DNA of 64,000 nucleotides from Fibrella aestuarina BUZ 2 (GCF_000331105.1 NC_020054.1:4005477-4069476), one strand, 5' to 3'; counted from the first letter of the stretch, positions 17,678-27,208 are shown. Made by a program: numbers and translations. Notes: generated from the sequence alone by a model not told the origin.

Positions 17678-19766
17678 AGGTTCGTGGGGTGCCCGGCTGA
17701 AGACCAAGGCGAATGAATGAGTTGTTGTCAGCCTGCCGCGCGTACCCTGGCCGCGCGCCGAGCTGAATTACATTGGTGTCCGTAGGCTGAGTGCTGCCCG
17801 TTAGAAGGGCCGTTACTTCATCGTCGTCGAGTGCTTTGTCGCGCAGGGCATGCAGCAGGTGCAGCACGCAGTGAAAAGCCGAACCGATGTCGTTGTTTTC
17901 GTCACTGCCCCAGTTGAGTAGACTGTACAGCAAGGGCAACAGCGTAATACGTTGATAGCGGTCATTGGCCATGTACTGATGCCCCAGCGCGGTTACTTCC
18001 TGCTTGACGTTGCCCTTGATTTCAATACCCGGCTGAGTGCCGATATAATAGAGCCGATGGCCCTGCTGGCGGTCGTTAAGCCAATCGACGAAGGCATCCG
18101 TGTTGTATTCGTAGAGGGTCTTTTTTACCGAGTAAAACAGCATCCCTTTCATGAACTCTTCGTAGGTGGCCGGCATCGACGGCAGCTTGTCGATGTACAG
18201 CGCCACGGGCATGTCCTGATTGATCGCCTGCGTGGTGGGCTTGCGATAGATGATCATGCAGTTGCGTGAATCCCGTTTCTTGAGCTTCTGCCCCGGGCGC
18301 AGCTTTTTATAGCAGTCATCAATACCCGCCACGTGCAGGCCCGACAGGCCCGCCTGGGGTACGCCCTCCAGGTTAATCAGCCACGGCCCGCGCTGTTTTT
18401 CGGGCGTATTCGCCGGGTCCTGCACGAAAATAACGCGACCCGTTTTGCGGCCAAAGGCATCGTTTTCGTACTTCAGATGACCCGACACCCACGCCAAATC
18501 AAGCCCGTGGCTTTTGACATGCTCGATCTGCGCCAGCAGCATAGCGCTGTCGTAGGCCAGGCTGGTGGCAGGCTCGAAGGCCTCGATTTCGTTGAGCGGG
18601 TTTTCAACCTTTTCCTTCTGCAGCAGCGAGGCGTTGTGCTCGATACTCTTTCGGTAATTCTGAATTTCCTTTTCGGCCTGCTCGACCAGGTCTTCCCCCG
18701 TGTGCAGGTCGATGAAACGCAGATAGCCGCGCGTTTTAGGCGTGAAATGGGCTTTGGCTTCGTAGTCGAGCGGATTGAAAAACATCCGCTTGTAATTCTC
18801 TGATGGGTTGATGAACGCGTTGGATGTGCCCCCTACCACGAACATGCCCCACTGCCCATCACCACTACCCAGACAGTCTTTGTTTTCCGCGTAGAAGTTA
18901 TCCAGCGTGTCGCCTTTCCACAGGCCTGCCTCGACGACGGTAATCTTCGTGTAGCGCTGCCCTTTGAAGGGGCCCGCATCTTTTTCGGACGAGATGAGCC
19001 GGTACTGCACCCAGTTGTGTTTGATACCAACTTTGCTGCTACCCTTGCCAACCCAGCGACCAACGGCGAAATTCTCGTTGTTGTCCTCGATAATATCGAG
19101 CACCTGCCCGTTCCAGGTTTTAAAGAACGGGTGAATGTGTTCAGCCCACAGCGAGCGAAAGGCGTTTACCTCGCCCTTCATGTGCTTTTCGGTGGGGTAA
19201 CCCCGCCCGATCCAGCGATCACGACCCGTGCAGAACAGGAAATGATACATATCCACGCCCAGAAACTCCATCTGCGTCCAGCCGATGGTGCGGGGCTTGG
19301 CTTTGATCAAATTGCTGGCGCGGTAGGTGCGGCCGTTGATGGTGCGCTGCCGGAGATTCCACAGCACCCGCATGATTTCCTCGTCGTTTTGCCGGAACAG
19401 CGGCGCGTCCCAACCGGTAATCGTGTCGGTCTCCGCATCCTGACGGGGAATCTTGATGAAGTTTAAATAGAAATAATGATACCCATTGATGTAGTGATTA
19501 TTGTAGGGGCATACCCAACCGAACTTGATGCGGTGCAGCTGCTCGCTCCACCATTTCCAGGCGGAGTCGCCGCGCGCTTTGGGACTATCGGGAATCCGAT
19601 CAGCCAGCACGGGCCGGTACAGATCCTGTACGCTGGGGCCTCTGGGGTCAGTCGACGTCGTCTCTACGACCGGAGCAGGCGCGGCTACCGGCGGGGGATC
19701 GGTGGCCATCACCGACAGGGCAACGCCCAGCACGCCCGCCTTGATGAGTTTACCGACCTTATCCAT
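17652..19766 (-). CDS. terL: terminase large subunit (divergent Bacteroidota-phage type)
   Basis: 704 residues from the ATG at 19766; the longer frame overlaps the upstream Cys-rich gene. Seen: an aromatic N-terminal segment (FGWVCPYNNHYINGYHYFYL); a Walker A-like KAKPRTIGWTQ (about 160), resembling the deviant R-x-x-G-W-[ST] loops of large terminases; a Walker B-like ITVVEAGLWK (about 285); and the coupling-type VVGGTSNAF (about 320). A nuclease-lobe start VAGIDDC (about 490) precedes PVALYID (about 535). Family knowledge: the ATPase drives DNA packaging and the RNase H-fold nuclease cuts concatemers. Its place just upstream of structural genes fits. The small terminase is not identified. 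Confidence 0.75.
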   Translation of the reverse strand: MDKVGKLIKAGVLGVALSVMATDPPPVAAPAPVVETTSTDPRGPSVQDLYRPVLADRIPDSPKARGDSAWKWWSEQLHRIKFGWVCPYNNHYINGYHYFYLNFIKIPRQDAETDTITGWDAPLFRQNDEEIMRVLWNLRQRTINGRTYRASNLIKAKPRTIGWTQMEFLGVDMYHFLFCTGRDRWIGRGYPTEKHMKGEVNAFRSLWAEHIHPFFKTWNGQVLDIIEDNNENFAVGRWVGKGSSKVGIKHNWVQYRLISSEKDAGPFKGQRYTKITVVEAGLWKGDTLDNFYAENKDCLGSGDGQWGMFVVGGTSNAFINPSENYKRMFFNPLDYEAKAHFTPKTRGYLRFIDLHTGEDLVEQAEKEIQNYRKSIEHNASLLQKEKVENPLNEIEAFEPATSLAYDSAMLLAQIEHVKSHGLDLAWVSGHLKYENDAFGRKTGRVIFVQDPANTPEKQRGPWLINLEGVPQAGLSGLHVAGIDDCYKKLRPGQKLKKRDSRNCMIIYRKPTTQAINQDMPVALYIDKLPSMPATYEEFMKGMLFYSVKKTLYEYNTDAFVDWLNDRQQGHRLYYIGTQPGIEIKGNVKQEVTALGHQYMANDRYQRITLLPLLYSLLNWGSDENNDIGSAFHCVLHLLHALRDKALDDDEVTALLTGSTQPTDTNVIQLGARPGYARQADNNSFIRLGLQPGTPRTYGTSDYYN

Positions 19767-19786
19767 TGTGTAGAGGAGAAAAACGA

Positions 19787-20122
19787 TTAAAAAAGCCACT
19801 GAACCAGCCGGTACAGCCAGCTGTGGCGCGGAGGATAGCAGGCCGCGCGCGGTCTGCAGCGCGGTGGTGATTGGGCCGAACCGGCGCTGCACCCCTTATC
19901 AGCCCAGAAGAGTTGTGGTGTTGGACAGCCGCAGCACATACAACTGCCGTTGGTGTAGCAGCTCCAGGCCTGCCGCTTGCGGGTCTCGACGCTTGCCTTC
20001 AGATTCCGACCCAGCAGGAACGGTGCGTACTGAAAAAGCCAGTAGCGCACCGTTCCCTGCCAGAACCAGATGGCGTCGGCCGGCTTGGCCCGCAGGTGCC
20101 TGATGGCCTCCCGCAAACCCAT
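19787..20122 (-). CDS. Cys-rich small protein beside terminase
   Basis: A 111-residue protein with a dense Cys cluster (SCYTNGSCMCCGCPTP at about 54-69, then CSAGS and further Cys), an amphipathic aromatic N-terminal region and an Arg/Pro-rich C-terminus. The Cys spacing suggests a metal-binding or disulfide-rich knuckle. It starts at the ATGA overlap with the previous gene and ends 20 nt before terL. The small terminase or a head-assembly zinc protein are possible roles; no family is recognised. Confidence 0.55.
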   Translation of the reverse strand: MGLREAIRHLRAKPADAIWFWQGTVRYWLFQYAPFLLGRNLKASVETRKRQAWSCYTNGSCMCCGCPTPQLFWADKGCSAGSAQSPPRCRPRAACYPPRHSWLYRLVQWLF

Positions 20123-21219
20123 TAGCTCAGCGCCAAGGCCGTACCCGTTCCGATCACATCCCCGGCCGTAACGACAGCGGGTTTGGCTGAAGCTGTGCGC
20201 GTGACGGTGTACAGCGACCGGCCATTGCGGTAGGCGACCCGTTGAATCGTCACCGCACTATAATCCGTCTTAGCCGTCGCCATGGCCGCCGCATCGCCCC
20301 CATCGGCGCGGTCGACGCTGAAGGGGTACACCAGAAAATCCTGGCAGGTCGGCGTTGCGCCCGTGGTGAACAGGTGCTTTTGTGCCTTGAGGATGGTCAC
20401 TGCGGCATCGTGAGCGGCCGTCGCGTTGGCATTATCGGCAAACAGAGCGACGCACCGGCGCTGGATAGGCACCATCCGCTGCGTTGTCTGCCCAAACGAC
20501 GAGGTCATCTGGCCCAGCAATTCAGCAGCCTGATACTCCATGTAGTCCAGCTCAATGGCCCGCAGACACGTACCCGCGGGCACCGCCTCACCCGGAAACA
20601 GGCTGGCGATGAGCGCCGGGGTCAGCCCCACATTTTTACCGGGAACGACGATGCTTGCCGCCGACAGGCCATCGGTACCTTTCATGTGGAAGAAATCGCC
20701 CGGTTTCAGGACTTCGATCTCCACGTATGAGGTACCGTTTTCCGTCACGGCCGTAGCGTTGCCGTACAACCCGTAGTACAGGTTGAACTGGCGCGCGGCG
20801 TCGGCGGCTTTCTGAGCAGCCGTCTCAATACGCCCCTCGTCGTAGCCCACAAAAATCGGCGTTTCCTCGTCAAGTTCTTTGGGCGCCACGCAGGTCGATA
20901 CGGGCCGCAGATGCAGCATTACCGGCTGAGTTTGGGGAGCGATGACGGCGTATCGTACCTTTTGTTTGGTAGCCGCGTTGCAGCAGCGCAGGCCTACGCC
21001 TTTCCCACCCGGCAGGATATCGATCAGCGGTACCCCCAGTTCGGGGCCATCGTTGTCAGGTACGTTGGACAGCGCCCCCTTAAACCGCAACAGGCCGTTC
21101 TCTTCGAGCGGCGTTACGTTGGTGGCCCCGGAATAATAAACAACCTGATCAAATTCGGGCTGGCAATCCGGCGTGCGAAGAATAGGCTCGTAAGCGGGAA
21201 AAACGCTTGAAATGTTCAT
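20122..21219 (-). CDS. unknown head-module protein
   Basis: A 365-residue protein of beta/alpha composition. Notable phrases are FDQVVYYSGATNVTPLEENG near the start and GDFFHMKGTDGLSAASIVVP near the middle. It lies between the terminase-side Cys-rich gene (1-nt overlap) and a connector-size gene. It could be a minor capsid, decoration or tail-tube protein. The sequence gives no family. Confidence 0.55.
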   Translation of the reverse strand: MNISSVFPAYEPILRTPDCQPEFDQVVYYSGATNVTPLEENGLLRFKGALSNVPDNDGPELGVPLIDILPGGKGVGLRCCNAATKQKVRYAVIAPQTQPVMLHLRPVSTCVAPKELDEETPIFVGYDEGRIETAAQKAADAARQFNLYYGLYGNATAVTENGTSYVEIEVLKPGDFFHMKGTDGLSAASIVVPGKNVGLTPALIASLFPGEAVPAGTCLRAIELDYMEYQAAELLGQMTSSFGQTTQRMVPIQRRCVALFADNANATAAHDAAVTILKAQKHLFTTGATPTCQDFLVYPFSVDRADGGDAAAMATAKTDYSAVTIQRVAYRNGRSLYTVTRTASAKPAVVTAGDVIGTGTALALS

Positions 21220-21232
21220 GCGACAGAGTTGG

Positions 21233-21880
21233 TTAAAGGTTTAGTTCACGCTGGGGTATCTCACTCCCAGTTAATGCGGCGTAAGCGGACGGGCCCGAAG
21301 GCCGAAGGTGCCGGGCTAGTACCCGATCCAGAATTTCACTAACCGCTTTATCTCCTTCGATCAACACCTGGGCATTGGTCGCAGTTGGTGGCGGAGGCAG
21401 CAAGGCAGGTGGCACCTGCCAGTAGCTGAGCATGGCGATGATCGGCGTCGTCTTACTCAATAGCGTCAGTTTTGTGCCTTCCTGCTGGTATTTAGGGTAC
21501 CAGTCATCGGCACGGCGGGCTGGGTTACCTTGATCGACGGCCAGCGTATCGTCTTTGGCAGGCGCACACGGCCGATCGGGCAACGGCCTGGTCAGCCCAC
21601 CGACGTTGTACGAAAACGTCAGATTCAGCGCGCGAATCGGTCCCACAGCCGGGGTAATCGTGGCCAGATCAATGACCGTACCCGGATGCTGGATGAGCTT
21701 ACGCACCACGAAGGCCGCCATCAGCTCCCGGATATAGTCGGTCTCTTTTTCGAGGGCCTTCAGTTTTTGCCACGCCGCTCGCTCAGTGGTGTAATACGCC
21801 GCAAATCGGTTCGGCGCCAAATAGGGCACATCCGATTTGCGCAGTTTTTCCCACAGAGCGAATACGTCGTAATTGGTCAT
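21233..21880 (-). CDS. unknown, possible connector/head-completion protein
   Basis: A 215-residue protein with a helical N-terminus (MTNYDVFALWEKLRKSDVPY, ELMAAFVVRKLIQHPG), a Pro-rich stretch (PPALLPPPPTAT) and a helical end. Its distance from the capsid gene and size suit a head-tail connector, but this is position-based only. Confidence 0.5.
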   Translation of the reverse strand: MTNYDVFALWEKLRKSDVPYLAPNRFAAYYTTERAAWQKLKALEKETDYIRELMAAFVVRKLIQHPGTVIDLATITPAVGPIRALNLTFSYNVGGLTRPLPDRPCAPAKDDTLAVDQGNPARRADDWYPKYQQEGTKLTLLSKTTPIIAMLSYWQVPPALLPPPPTATNAQVLIEGDKAVSEILDRVLARHLRPSGPSAYAALTGSEIPQRELNL

Positions 21881-21890
21881 TACCGTAGGG

Positions 21891-22910
21891 TTAGTAATTC
21901 ACCAGGTCATCCATCATGGTCACCTGTTGCGGGTTTTCGGCAAAAAACGTATCGACTTCCTCGCGCGACATAAACGGCTTAGGTACGTCGGCAATCGTCC
22001 AGACGCCGTCCGTTTCGACAACCAGCCCCTTTTGAATGTAGGCGTTGACCTTGTTGCTGATGGCCTTGTCGACAGTCGGAGCGGTAAGCTCCTCGGACAC
22101 TTCCTGAACCGCCTCCGCATTTTTTACCCCGACGGTGGTAGCCAGTTGCAGCAGTTCCGACTCTTCCAGTTTTAGCTCGGTTGGTCGTTTGGCGAGCCGC
22201 GGCCGACCCGCTTGCTCTTTGATGGTTTGCTGCACATAATGGCGGGCGATTGAGTTGGTCGACAACTCGTAGATAGCCCGGGCGTAGGTTTCGCCCAGCA
22301 CCTTTCCGTCGCGGCGCATGTACACCTCCCCGTCCAGATACAGGATGCCCGTTTCCAGGCCCGCGTCCAGCAGCACCTGCGTTTCGTAATCGTTATCCTC
22401 CCACAGCCAGGCACCCTCCACGGAGCGGAACGCATCGACACCCTCGCGGGCTTTGGCTTTCAGGGCAATAAACAGTGATGGTGCCGGAATGCCTGCCGTT
22501 GACCCCAGGCCCACGCGGCGGTAGAGGTTGCCCAGCGTTTCGGTATCCTGCCGGTGGTCCGACAGGTAGGTAGCCAGCTCCTGTTCCAGATCGAATTGCG
22601 CCATGGCTTTCCGGCTTTCTTCCTCGGGATCATGCAGCTGCACGCGTTCGGCGATCGTGGGGTCAAACTTGACGATGACCTTCAGCACGTCCCAGTTGTG
22701 CTTATCGTACTTGTCTTTCAGATTGAAGAGCCGGTGCGATTGAATGATCATCGGCGCGGGTTTACCCAGCCGATCGAGAAAGGTGAAGGTGTACGGTTGG
22801 CCTTTGATACTGTACTCGTGTTCGGCCTCGAGGTATTCCTCGGTTTCCGGACCCGGATCGCCTTCGCGAATGGCGTTGTTGCGAACCAGTAAAGCTTTAG
22901 CGAACTCCAT
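21891..22910 (-). CDS. unknown head-module protein
   Basis: 339 residues from the ATG at 22910 (MEFAKALLVRNNAIREGDPG). This start is chosen over the longer frame because it carries the CCTCTT pyrimidine motif directly upstream that also precedes the capsid and scaffold starts. It is acidic and helical with a C-terminal winged-helix-like stretch (VDKAISNKVNAYIQKGLVVE, WTIADVPKPFMS). Adjacent to the capsid gene; possibly a portal-side or capsid-associated protein. Family unknown. Confidence 0.55.
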   Translation of the reverse strand: MEFAKALLVRNNAIREGDPGPETEEYLEAEHEYSIKGQPYTFTFLDRLGKPAPMIIQSHRLFNLKDKYDKHNWDVLKVIVKFDPTIAERVQLHDPEEESRKAMAQFDLEQELATYLSDHRQDTETLGNLYRRVGLGSTAGIPAPSLFIALKAKAREGVDAFRSVEGAWLWEDNDYETQVLLDAGLETGILYLDGEVYMRRDGKVLGETYARAIYELSTNSIARHYVQQTIKEQAGRPRLAKRPTELKLEESELLQLATTVGVKNAEAVQEVSEELTAPTVDKAISNKVNAYIQKGLVVETDGVWTIADVPKPFMSREEVDTFFAENPQQVTMMDDLVNY

Positions 22911-22967
22911 AAGAGGAACAGAATTAAGTCGGGTGAGCCAGTGACCCACCCGACAGTAGAATTAAGG

Positions 22968-24569
22968 TTATTTCAAATCCAGAATCATGTTCTTGTCGTA
23001 CGAGGCTTTCACCGTCAGTTGCGACAAAAAGCAGATTTCATCCCCGTCGACCATCGAATCAACCCGGTTACCGTTGTTAGCCAGTGTCCGTTTGACCTGC
23101 TCGTCCGACACGTTCAGTAGCTGCTCAGGCGTCCAGCTACCGCGACCGACGTGGCCTTTGGTGACGGCCGGGTTGAGCAACCGACGGATATCGTCTTTCT
23201 CCTTGTGGTAAATCCGGACCGTGGGCTTCTTGGCGCCCGTGCGCGGATCGGTGGTCGATACCGGCATGAAGTAAATCCGGTTCGAGCGCGAGGGGTACGA
23301 CACGCCGTTGTAGCCAATGCGGTCGCTCATACTCCAGCTATCCTGGGGCTGCGAAATATCGTAGATGAGAATTTTGCCATCCGGCGTTTCCATCGTATCA
23401 ATGTCGTAGCCGACACTGCCGCCGTTGAGCTTGCCGTCGTTCACGCCCACGTGAATCTGATAATTCAGCTTCTTGGCCAGCGCGAAATAGGTGTCTTTGA
23501 GCCAGTCGCGGCCGAGGCCCTGACAGACGGCCAGCAGCGTTACTTTTTTGCCCGCAATCGCGCGCATCGATTTAAGCATCCACTCGAGCTTGGCCACCGA
23601 GGCCTCCTGCGAGGAACGCAGGTAGTGCTCGTAGCGTTTGGGCGCCAGATCCCATTGGTAATACACCCCGGCAAAAACCGGGCGCTCGGGGTAGCGGCTG
23701 TCGGCCATCGTGTTGGCGATGCGCCGATCTTTGGCCGTAAAGTTGGGTTTCCAGTGCATGACGGCATCGCTCAGTTCCTGGCAGGCCTGCCGGAATACCT
23801 GAACGGGAATATCCGACGACACGTCGATGCGTTTGCCCTGGGCATCTTCCAGGATTGCCGCCATGGCATTATCGGCTAACGCGCTACCCGTCGACACGGA
23901 GGCCGAGCGAATGATGGTCGTGACGTTGATTTCGTCGAACGATACCTCGCCGTTACCCACCATCGGCAGACCACCCAGGGAGCCCTGGCCCATCGTGTTG
24001 GCCATCTGGTAGCGGATCGGCGCATCCATCGACAGCAGCGAGCCGTCAGCCGTTTCACCCGGGATGCCTACTAACTGAGCCGTGTACTCGACTTCCTCCG
24101 TGCTGAGCGAGCGTTTGCCGACCGCCAGAATAAGCGTCTTCTCGTCGCGGAGCATAAAGATCGAGCCCGGCTCACCCATATCCCGGTTGGCCCGGAACGT
24201 AAAGTTGGTCTGGGCCGAATTGACGCCACCGGGGTTGGGCGCCACCAGCACGGCCGGCACGCGGCTGTTGTCGGTCACCCGGCCCGGAATCCGCTTTTCG
24301 ACGAACGTGCGGGTTACGTGGTACTCGGTGCTGATGCCAGCCCGTTCGACGTTGATCAGCTGTGCCTGGCCGTCTTCGTTGTTGTCGGCCGAGATAAAGC
24401 CTTTGAAGTCCGAGAACATGTTCAGCGGCGAGCTGGGCACCGCCTCGCGCAGAAACATATTGATCGATTCACGCTGGCCCACGTAGGAGTTGATGTGCTC
24501 CATATCCAGCGCTTTGCGGCGGGGAACGCGCGTGGTCCGTACTACTTTAAGCGGATTATTGACTGCCAT
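22968..24569 (-). CDS. major capsid protein (probable)
   Basis: A 533-residue protein following a scaffold-like gene. It has a basic N-terminal arm (KVVRTTRVPRRKALDMEHIN), then mixed alpha/beta sequence with a large central domain (GKKVTLLAVCQGLGRDWL, YNGVSYPSRSNRIYFMPVST). Size, order (scaffold, then capsid, then connector genes, then terminase) and absence of enzymatic motifs fit a major capsid protein, but no HK97 family signature can be confirmed by eye. The alternative is a portal-like protein. Confidence 0.55.
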   Translation of the reverse strand: MAVNNPLKVVRTTRVPRRKALDMEHINSYVGQRESINMFLREAVPSSPLNMFSDFKGFISADNNEDGQAQLINVERAGISTEYHVTRTFVEKRIPGRVTDNSRVPAVLVAPNPGGVNSAQTNFTFRANRDMGEPGSIFMLRDEKTLILAVGKRSLSTEEVEYTAQLVGIPGETADGSLLSMDAPIRYQMANTMGQGSLGGLPMVGNGEVSFDEINVTTIIRSASVSTGSALADNAMAAILEDAQGKRIDVSSDIPVQVFRQACQELSDAVMHWKPNFTAKDRRIANTMADSRYPERPVFAGVYYQWDLAPKRYEHYLRSSQEASVAKLEWMLKSMRAIAGKKVTLLAVCQGLGRDWLKDTYFALAKKLNYQIHVGVNDGKLNGGSVGYDIDTMETPDGKILIYDISQPQDSWSMSDRIGYNGVSYPSRSNRIYFMPVSTTDPRTGAKKPTVRIYHKEKDDIRRLLNPAVTKGHVGRGSWTPEQLLNVSDEQVKRTLANNGNRVDSMVDGDEICFLSQLTVKASYDKNMILDLK

Positions 24570-24641
24570 GAGAGGTAGTTGGATAAAGGATTGGGTTTAG
24601 AAATAGTGGCGTCGGGCGATCCCCGCCGTGGCCGAGGAATC

Positions 24642-25613
24642 TTAGTTGAGCTGGCTGGCCAACCGTCGGTTAGCCCCTTCTTTGGCGCCGCGTTCGTAGT
24701 GGGCTGCCAGCCAGCGCGCGCGCAGCTGGGGATTGAGCACCAGCGCCATCAACCCCTGTTCTTCCGGGGTTAGCGCGTCGTAATTGGTAAGCTTGGTCCG
24801 CAGCCCGTCCGAGTTGATAAAATCAATCAGGGCGGTGCGGTCGTCGTCGCTCAGCGGCACACCGCCGGGATTGAGCGTCTTTATCGTGTTGGCCGTTTGC
24901 TGCCGGGCGGCAGCTTGCCGGTTGGCCACGTTGGCCCCGTGCTCCCAGGCCGCCTCCTGCTGCTGCTCCAGCCATTGGTTCTTTTGCTGCCGCAGCTGAT
25001 CGACGCACTGCTGGCCTTTGGCGGTCAGGGCGCCTTCCTGGATGTAGGTGAGCATGTAGCGATCCCGATCTTCATCGTTGTCGCGCAGAATGGGCATTTG
25101 CCGGATCAGGTCTTGCTCCAGCAGGTATTGATTGTCGAGGAACCGCGCATGATCCCCGGCTTCGCCAGGCTCATAGGTGCGGCTCAGGCGCGCCTGCAGC
25201 TCAGCGTACTCAGGCACCTGCTGAATGAAGCGGCGGGCTTCTTCGAGCATCGTGAGGTTGCCCAGCACGTTTTCGGGCGTAGGCTCGATGTCGGCGGGAA
25301 TGTCTTCGCCGAAGGCCTCTTTGTACTTCGCTCCCCAGTCGATGGTTACCGGGGCCACCTCCGTCGACGCATCGGCTTTCAGATACTCCGGAATCGAGGC
25401 ATCAACAGGTGCCTTCTGGCCAGGCGCAAGCGTCTGATCCAGCGGCGGCGTGTTGGTGGTAATCTGACCCAATGCCTGCTTTTCGGTGTCATTGAGCCCG
25501 GCTTGCTCAGGCCCGCTTTCGGGTGCCTCAGCTAAGCCTTCTTCGGCTAGAATACTGTTCAGATCGAACCCGGAGGTGACGTTGAGTTGGGGACCAGAAG
25601 AGGTGTTTTCCAT
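24642..25613 (-). CDS. scaffolding-like acidic protein
   Basis: A 323-residue, strongly acidic N-terminal half (NSILAEEGLAEAPESGPEQA) with low-complexity linkers, followed by long Gln/Glu/Ala/Arg-rich helices (QLRQQKNQWLEQQQEAAWEH) and a C-terminal basic helix. Acidic, helical and immediately upstream of the capsid candidate is the usual profile of a phage scaffold. It is the first gene of the leftward late operon. Function inferred from composition and place. Confidence 0.55.
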   Translation of the reverse strand: MENTSSGPQLNVTSGFDLNSILAEEGLAEAPESGPEQAGLNDTEKQALGQITTNTPPLDQTLAPGQKAPVDASIPEYLKADASTEVAPVTIDWGAKYKEAFGEDIPADIEPTPENVLGNLTMLEEARRFIQQVPEYAELQARLSRTYEPGEAGDHARFLDNQYLLEQDLIRQMPILRDNDEDRDRYMLTYIQEGALTAKGQQCVDQLRQQKNQWLEQQQEAAWEHGANVANRQAAARQQTANTIKTLNPGGVPLSDDDRTALIDFINSDGLRTKLTNYDALTPEEQGLMALVLNPQLRARWLAAHYERGAKEGANRRLASQLN

Positions 25614-25774
25614 AAGAGGCAGCCGATGACGGCGATTGGTTGGCGCACGTGCGCTTTAGCTGCTTCAAAATTCCTCACTCTATAAGTACAATTGTAATGT
25701 TTCATGTTGTCTTTTCGGCGTCGTCTGTGTAGTTTTCCATCGTCATCGTGTATTTCCCTTCCTTTTTCCTACCT
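25614..25774. promoter_or_regulatory. divergent control region between late (leftward) and rightward genes
   Basis: About 160 bp with no gene. It contains the palindromic core TACAATTGTA (25687-25696) inside AAGTACAATTGTAATG, a relative of the window-wide AAGTA-N-AATT-N-TACTT sites. Its middle is AT-richer than the flanking genes. It must hold the promoters of both divergent operons, but no clear TAnnTTTG box is visible. Confidence 0.5.
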
Positions 25775-26443
25775 ATGAACACGGCTTTAGGGATGCCAAC
25801 GGTCCCGTCGTTTGAACTTCTGTCCGATGTAAGCCAGTACAACAACTGGCAGGACGCGTTTTCAGCCCTGTATCGGCAAATCGGGTACCAGCATCAACAA
25901 CTTAATCTGGTACACACGCGCATGGATGAGGCCGAGGGCCTGTTAGAATCCATCCTCTTCACCTATGGCCAGCACCAGCTCGACCGGCAAACGCTGGTGG
26001 GTGCCCACGTGCTGGCCGTAGCGGCCTATTTCGACGTGGCGCGCGACGATTTACTGGGCCTGACGGGTCGCGGCGGGCTGGGCATGGCGCGCACGACCCT
26101 ATCAGGCGAGTACGATCAGCGTATCCGTCGCGCGCAGGACTGGCTGTTGATGCTGCTGGTACGGGCATTTCCGGTGGTGCGCCGGGCCGACTTCAAGGGG
26201 TTTCTGCGCTTTGCCTCCGAGCGCCGCTACAATCACTGCCGGGTGGCGGGCCAGGAGATTCGCAACAACCTCAAACACCCGGATCGCCGCGACTGGGTGG
26301 CGCTCTGGCAACGTACCCTGGCCATCGCCAAACGCGGCGACGTGGATCTGCGGGAGTTCATGGCCCTGACCGAGCGCGAAATCGGCCAGTTCGTCACTCA
26401 GCTAGCGGAAACCGAGCAGCGGCAGGCAATCGACGCAAATTAA
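25775..26443 (+). CDS. possible DnaA-domain-IV-like DNA-binding protein
   Basis: 222 residues from the ATG at 25775 (MNTALGMPTVPS). The centre reads VAAYFDVARDDLLGLTGR, close to the DnaA C-terminal-domain start (VAEYY-x-IKVADLLSKRRS in E. coli). About 55 residues later RRYNHCRVAGQEIRNNL aligns with the DnaA signature RDHTTVLHACRKIEQL. An insertion of roughly 15 residues separates them from the usual spacing. Known: DnaA domain IV binds DnaA boxes. Inference: a phage origin-binding or regulatory protein, suitably encoded at the divergent strand switch. No AAA+ domain is present. A terminator follows. Confidence 0.5.
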   Translation: MNTALGMPTVPSFELLSDVSQYNNWQDAFSALYRQIGYQHQQLNLVHTRMDEAEGLLESILFTYGQHQLDRQTLVGAHVLAVAAYFDVARDDLLGLTGRGGLGMARTTLSGEYDQRIRRAQDWLLMLLVRAFPVVRRADFKGFLRFASERRYNHCRVAGQEIRNNLKHPDRRDWVALWQRTLAIAKRGDVDLREFMALTEREIGQFVTQLAETEQRQAIDAN

Positions 26444-26462
26444 CTAGCCTTACCAACCGCCT

Positions 26463-26488
26463 GCCCGGTGCGCAACCGGGCTTTTTTT
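26463..26488 (+). terminator. intrinsic terminator abutting the next start codon
   Basis: The stem GCCCGGT / ACCGGGC with loop GCGCA is followed by seven T; the ATG of the next gene is the very next base. Confidence 0.8.
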
Positions 26489-27208
26489 ATGAACCTAGCA
26501 ATTTTGTTTGCAAACCGGAAACAGCGTGATCAGATGGCCGAAACACCTGGCATTGATACGGTCATTGGCATATCTATGAAAGCCCATCAGTCGATACTCG
26601 AGGAAGAGATTCGACGGGATGAGTACAAAGCCGCAGCGGCACTTGATCCACACATCAAAGGATGGCACGATACGCTGACCAGTGTTATCGATAAAGTAAA
26701 ACGGGCAAGTCAGCGGTTAGAAGAATCCGGGCAGGCCGCAAGCAGTCAGGATATTATTGATTTGCATAAGGCTCTCGACTTTGCTACAGATGCTCAGTCA
26801 AAGATGGCCAGTCTGTGTGCCCATAGTATTCCACTGGCAGTTGCCGCGCGCGATTTGGTTTCATCGGGTATCGTGAACCCGCCTGCATCTTACCCAAGCC
26901 CTACACCCGAGCAACTTGACTCAACCGAGTTCAAAGAGCTGTGGTCGGTCATGAAAGACTGGGATATCAACGTACCTGGCTGGTACGAGGGCTATACGGG
27001 CTGCATGGGTAACCACGTCATGGCGGTACTGAATGCCTTACCCGTGTTGAAAGAGGATGAATCCGGCCACGAGTATAAGGTGCCGGCATCGATGGCGGCC
27101 GAGTTTGACCGGATCATGGAAGGTATTAACGGTACCAAATCCTACTCGGAAGAATGGAACGCCTACTGCGATGAGCTGAATGAGACGTTCGGTGATTACC
27201 GAGTATGA
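26489..27208 (+). CDS. unknown helical protein
   Basis: 239 residues if started at the ATG at 26489 directly after the terminator T-run; an ATG at 26534 (MAETPGIDTVIG) is an alternative that leaves a leader. Mostly alpha-helical (KAHQSILEEEIRRDEYKAAA, VIDKVKRASQRLEES) with an aromatic acidic C-terminal half (DWDINVPGWYEGYTGC). Ends in an ATGA overlap with the next gene. No family recognised. Confidence 0.6.
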   Translation: MNLAILFANRKQRDQMAETPGIDTVIGISMKAHQSILEEEIRRDEYKAAAALDPHIKGWHDTLTSVIDKVKRASQRLEESGQAASSQDIIDLHKALDFATDAQSKMASLCAHSIPLAVAARDLVSSGIVNPPASYPSPTPEQLDSTEFKELWSVMKDWDINVPGWYEGYTGCMGNHVMAVLNALPVLKEDESGHEYKVPASMAAEFDRIMEGINGTKSYSEEWNAYCDELNETFGDYRV

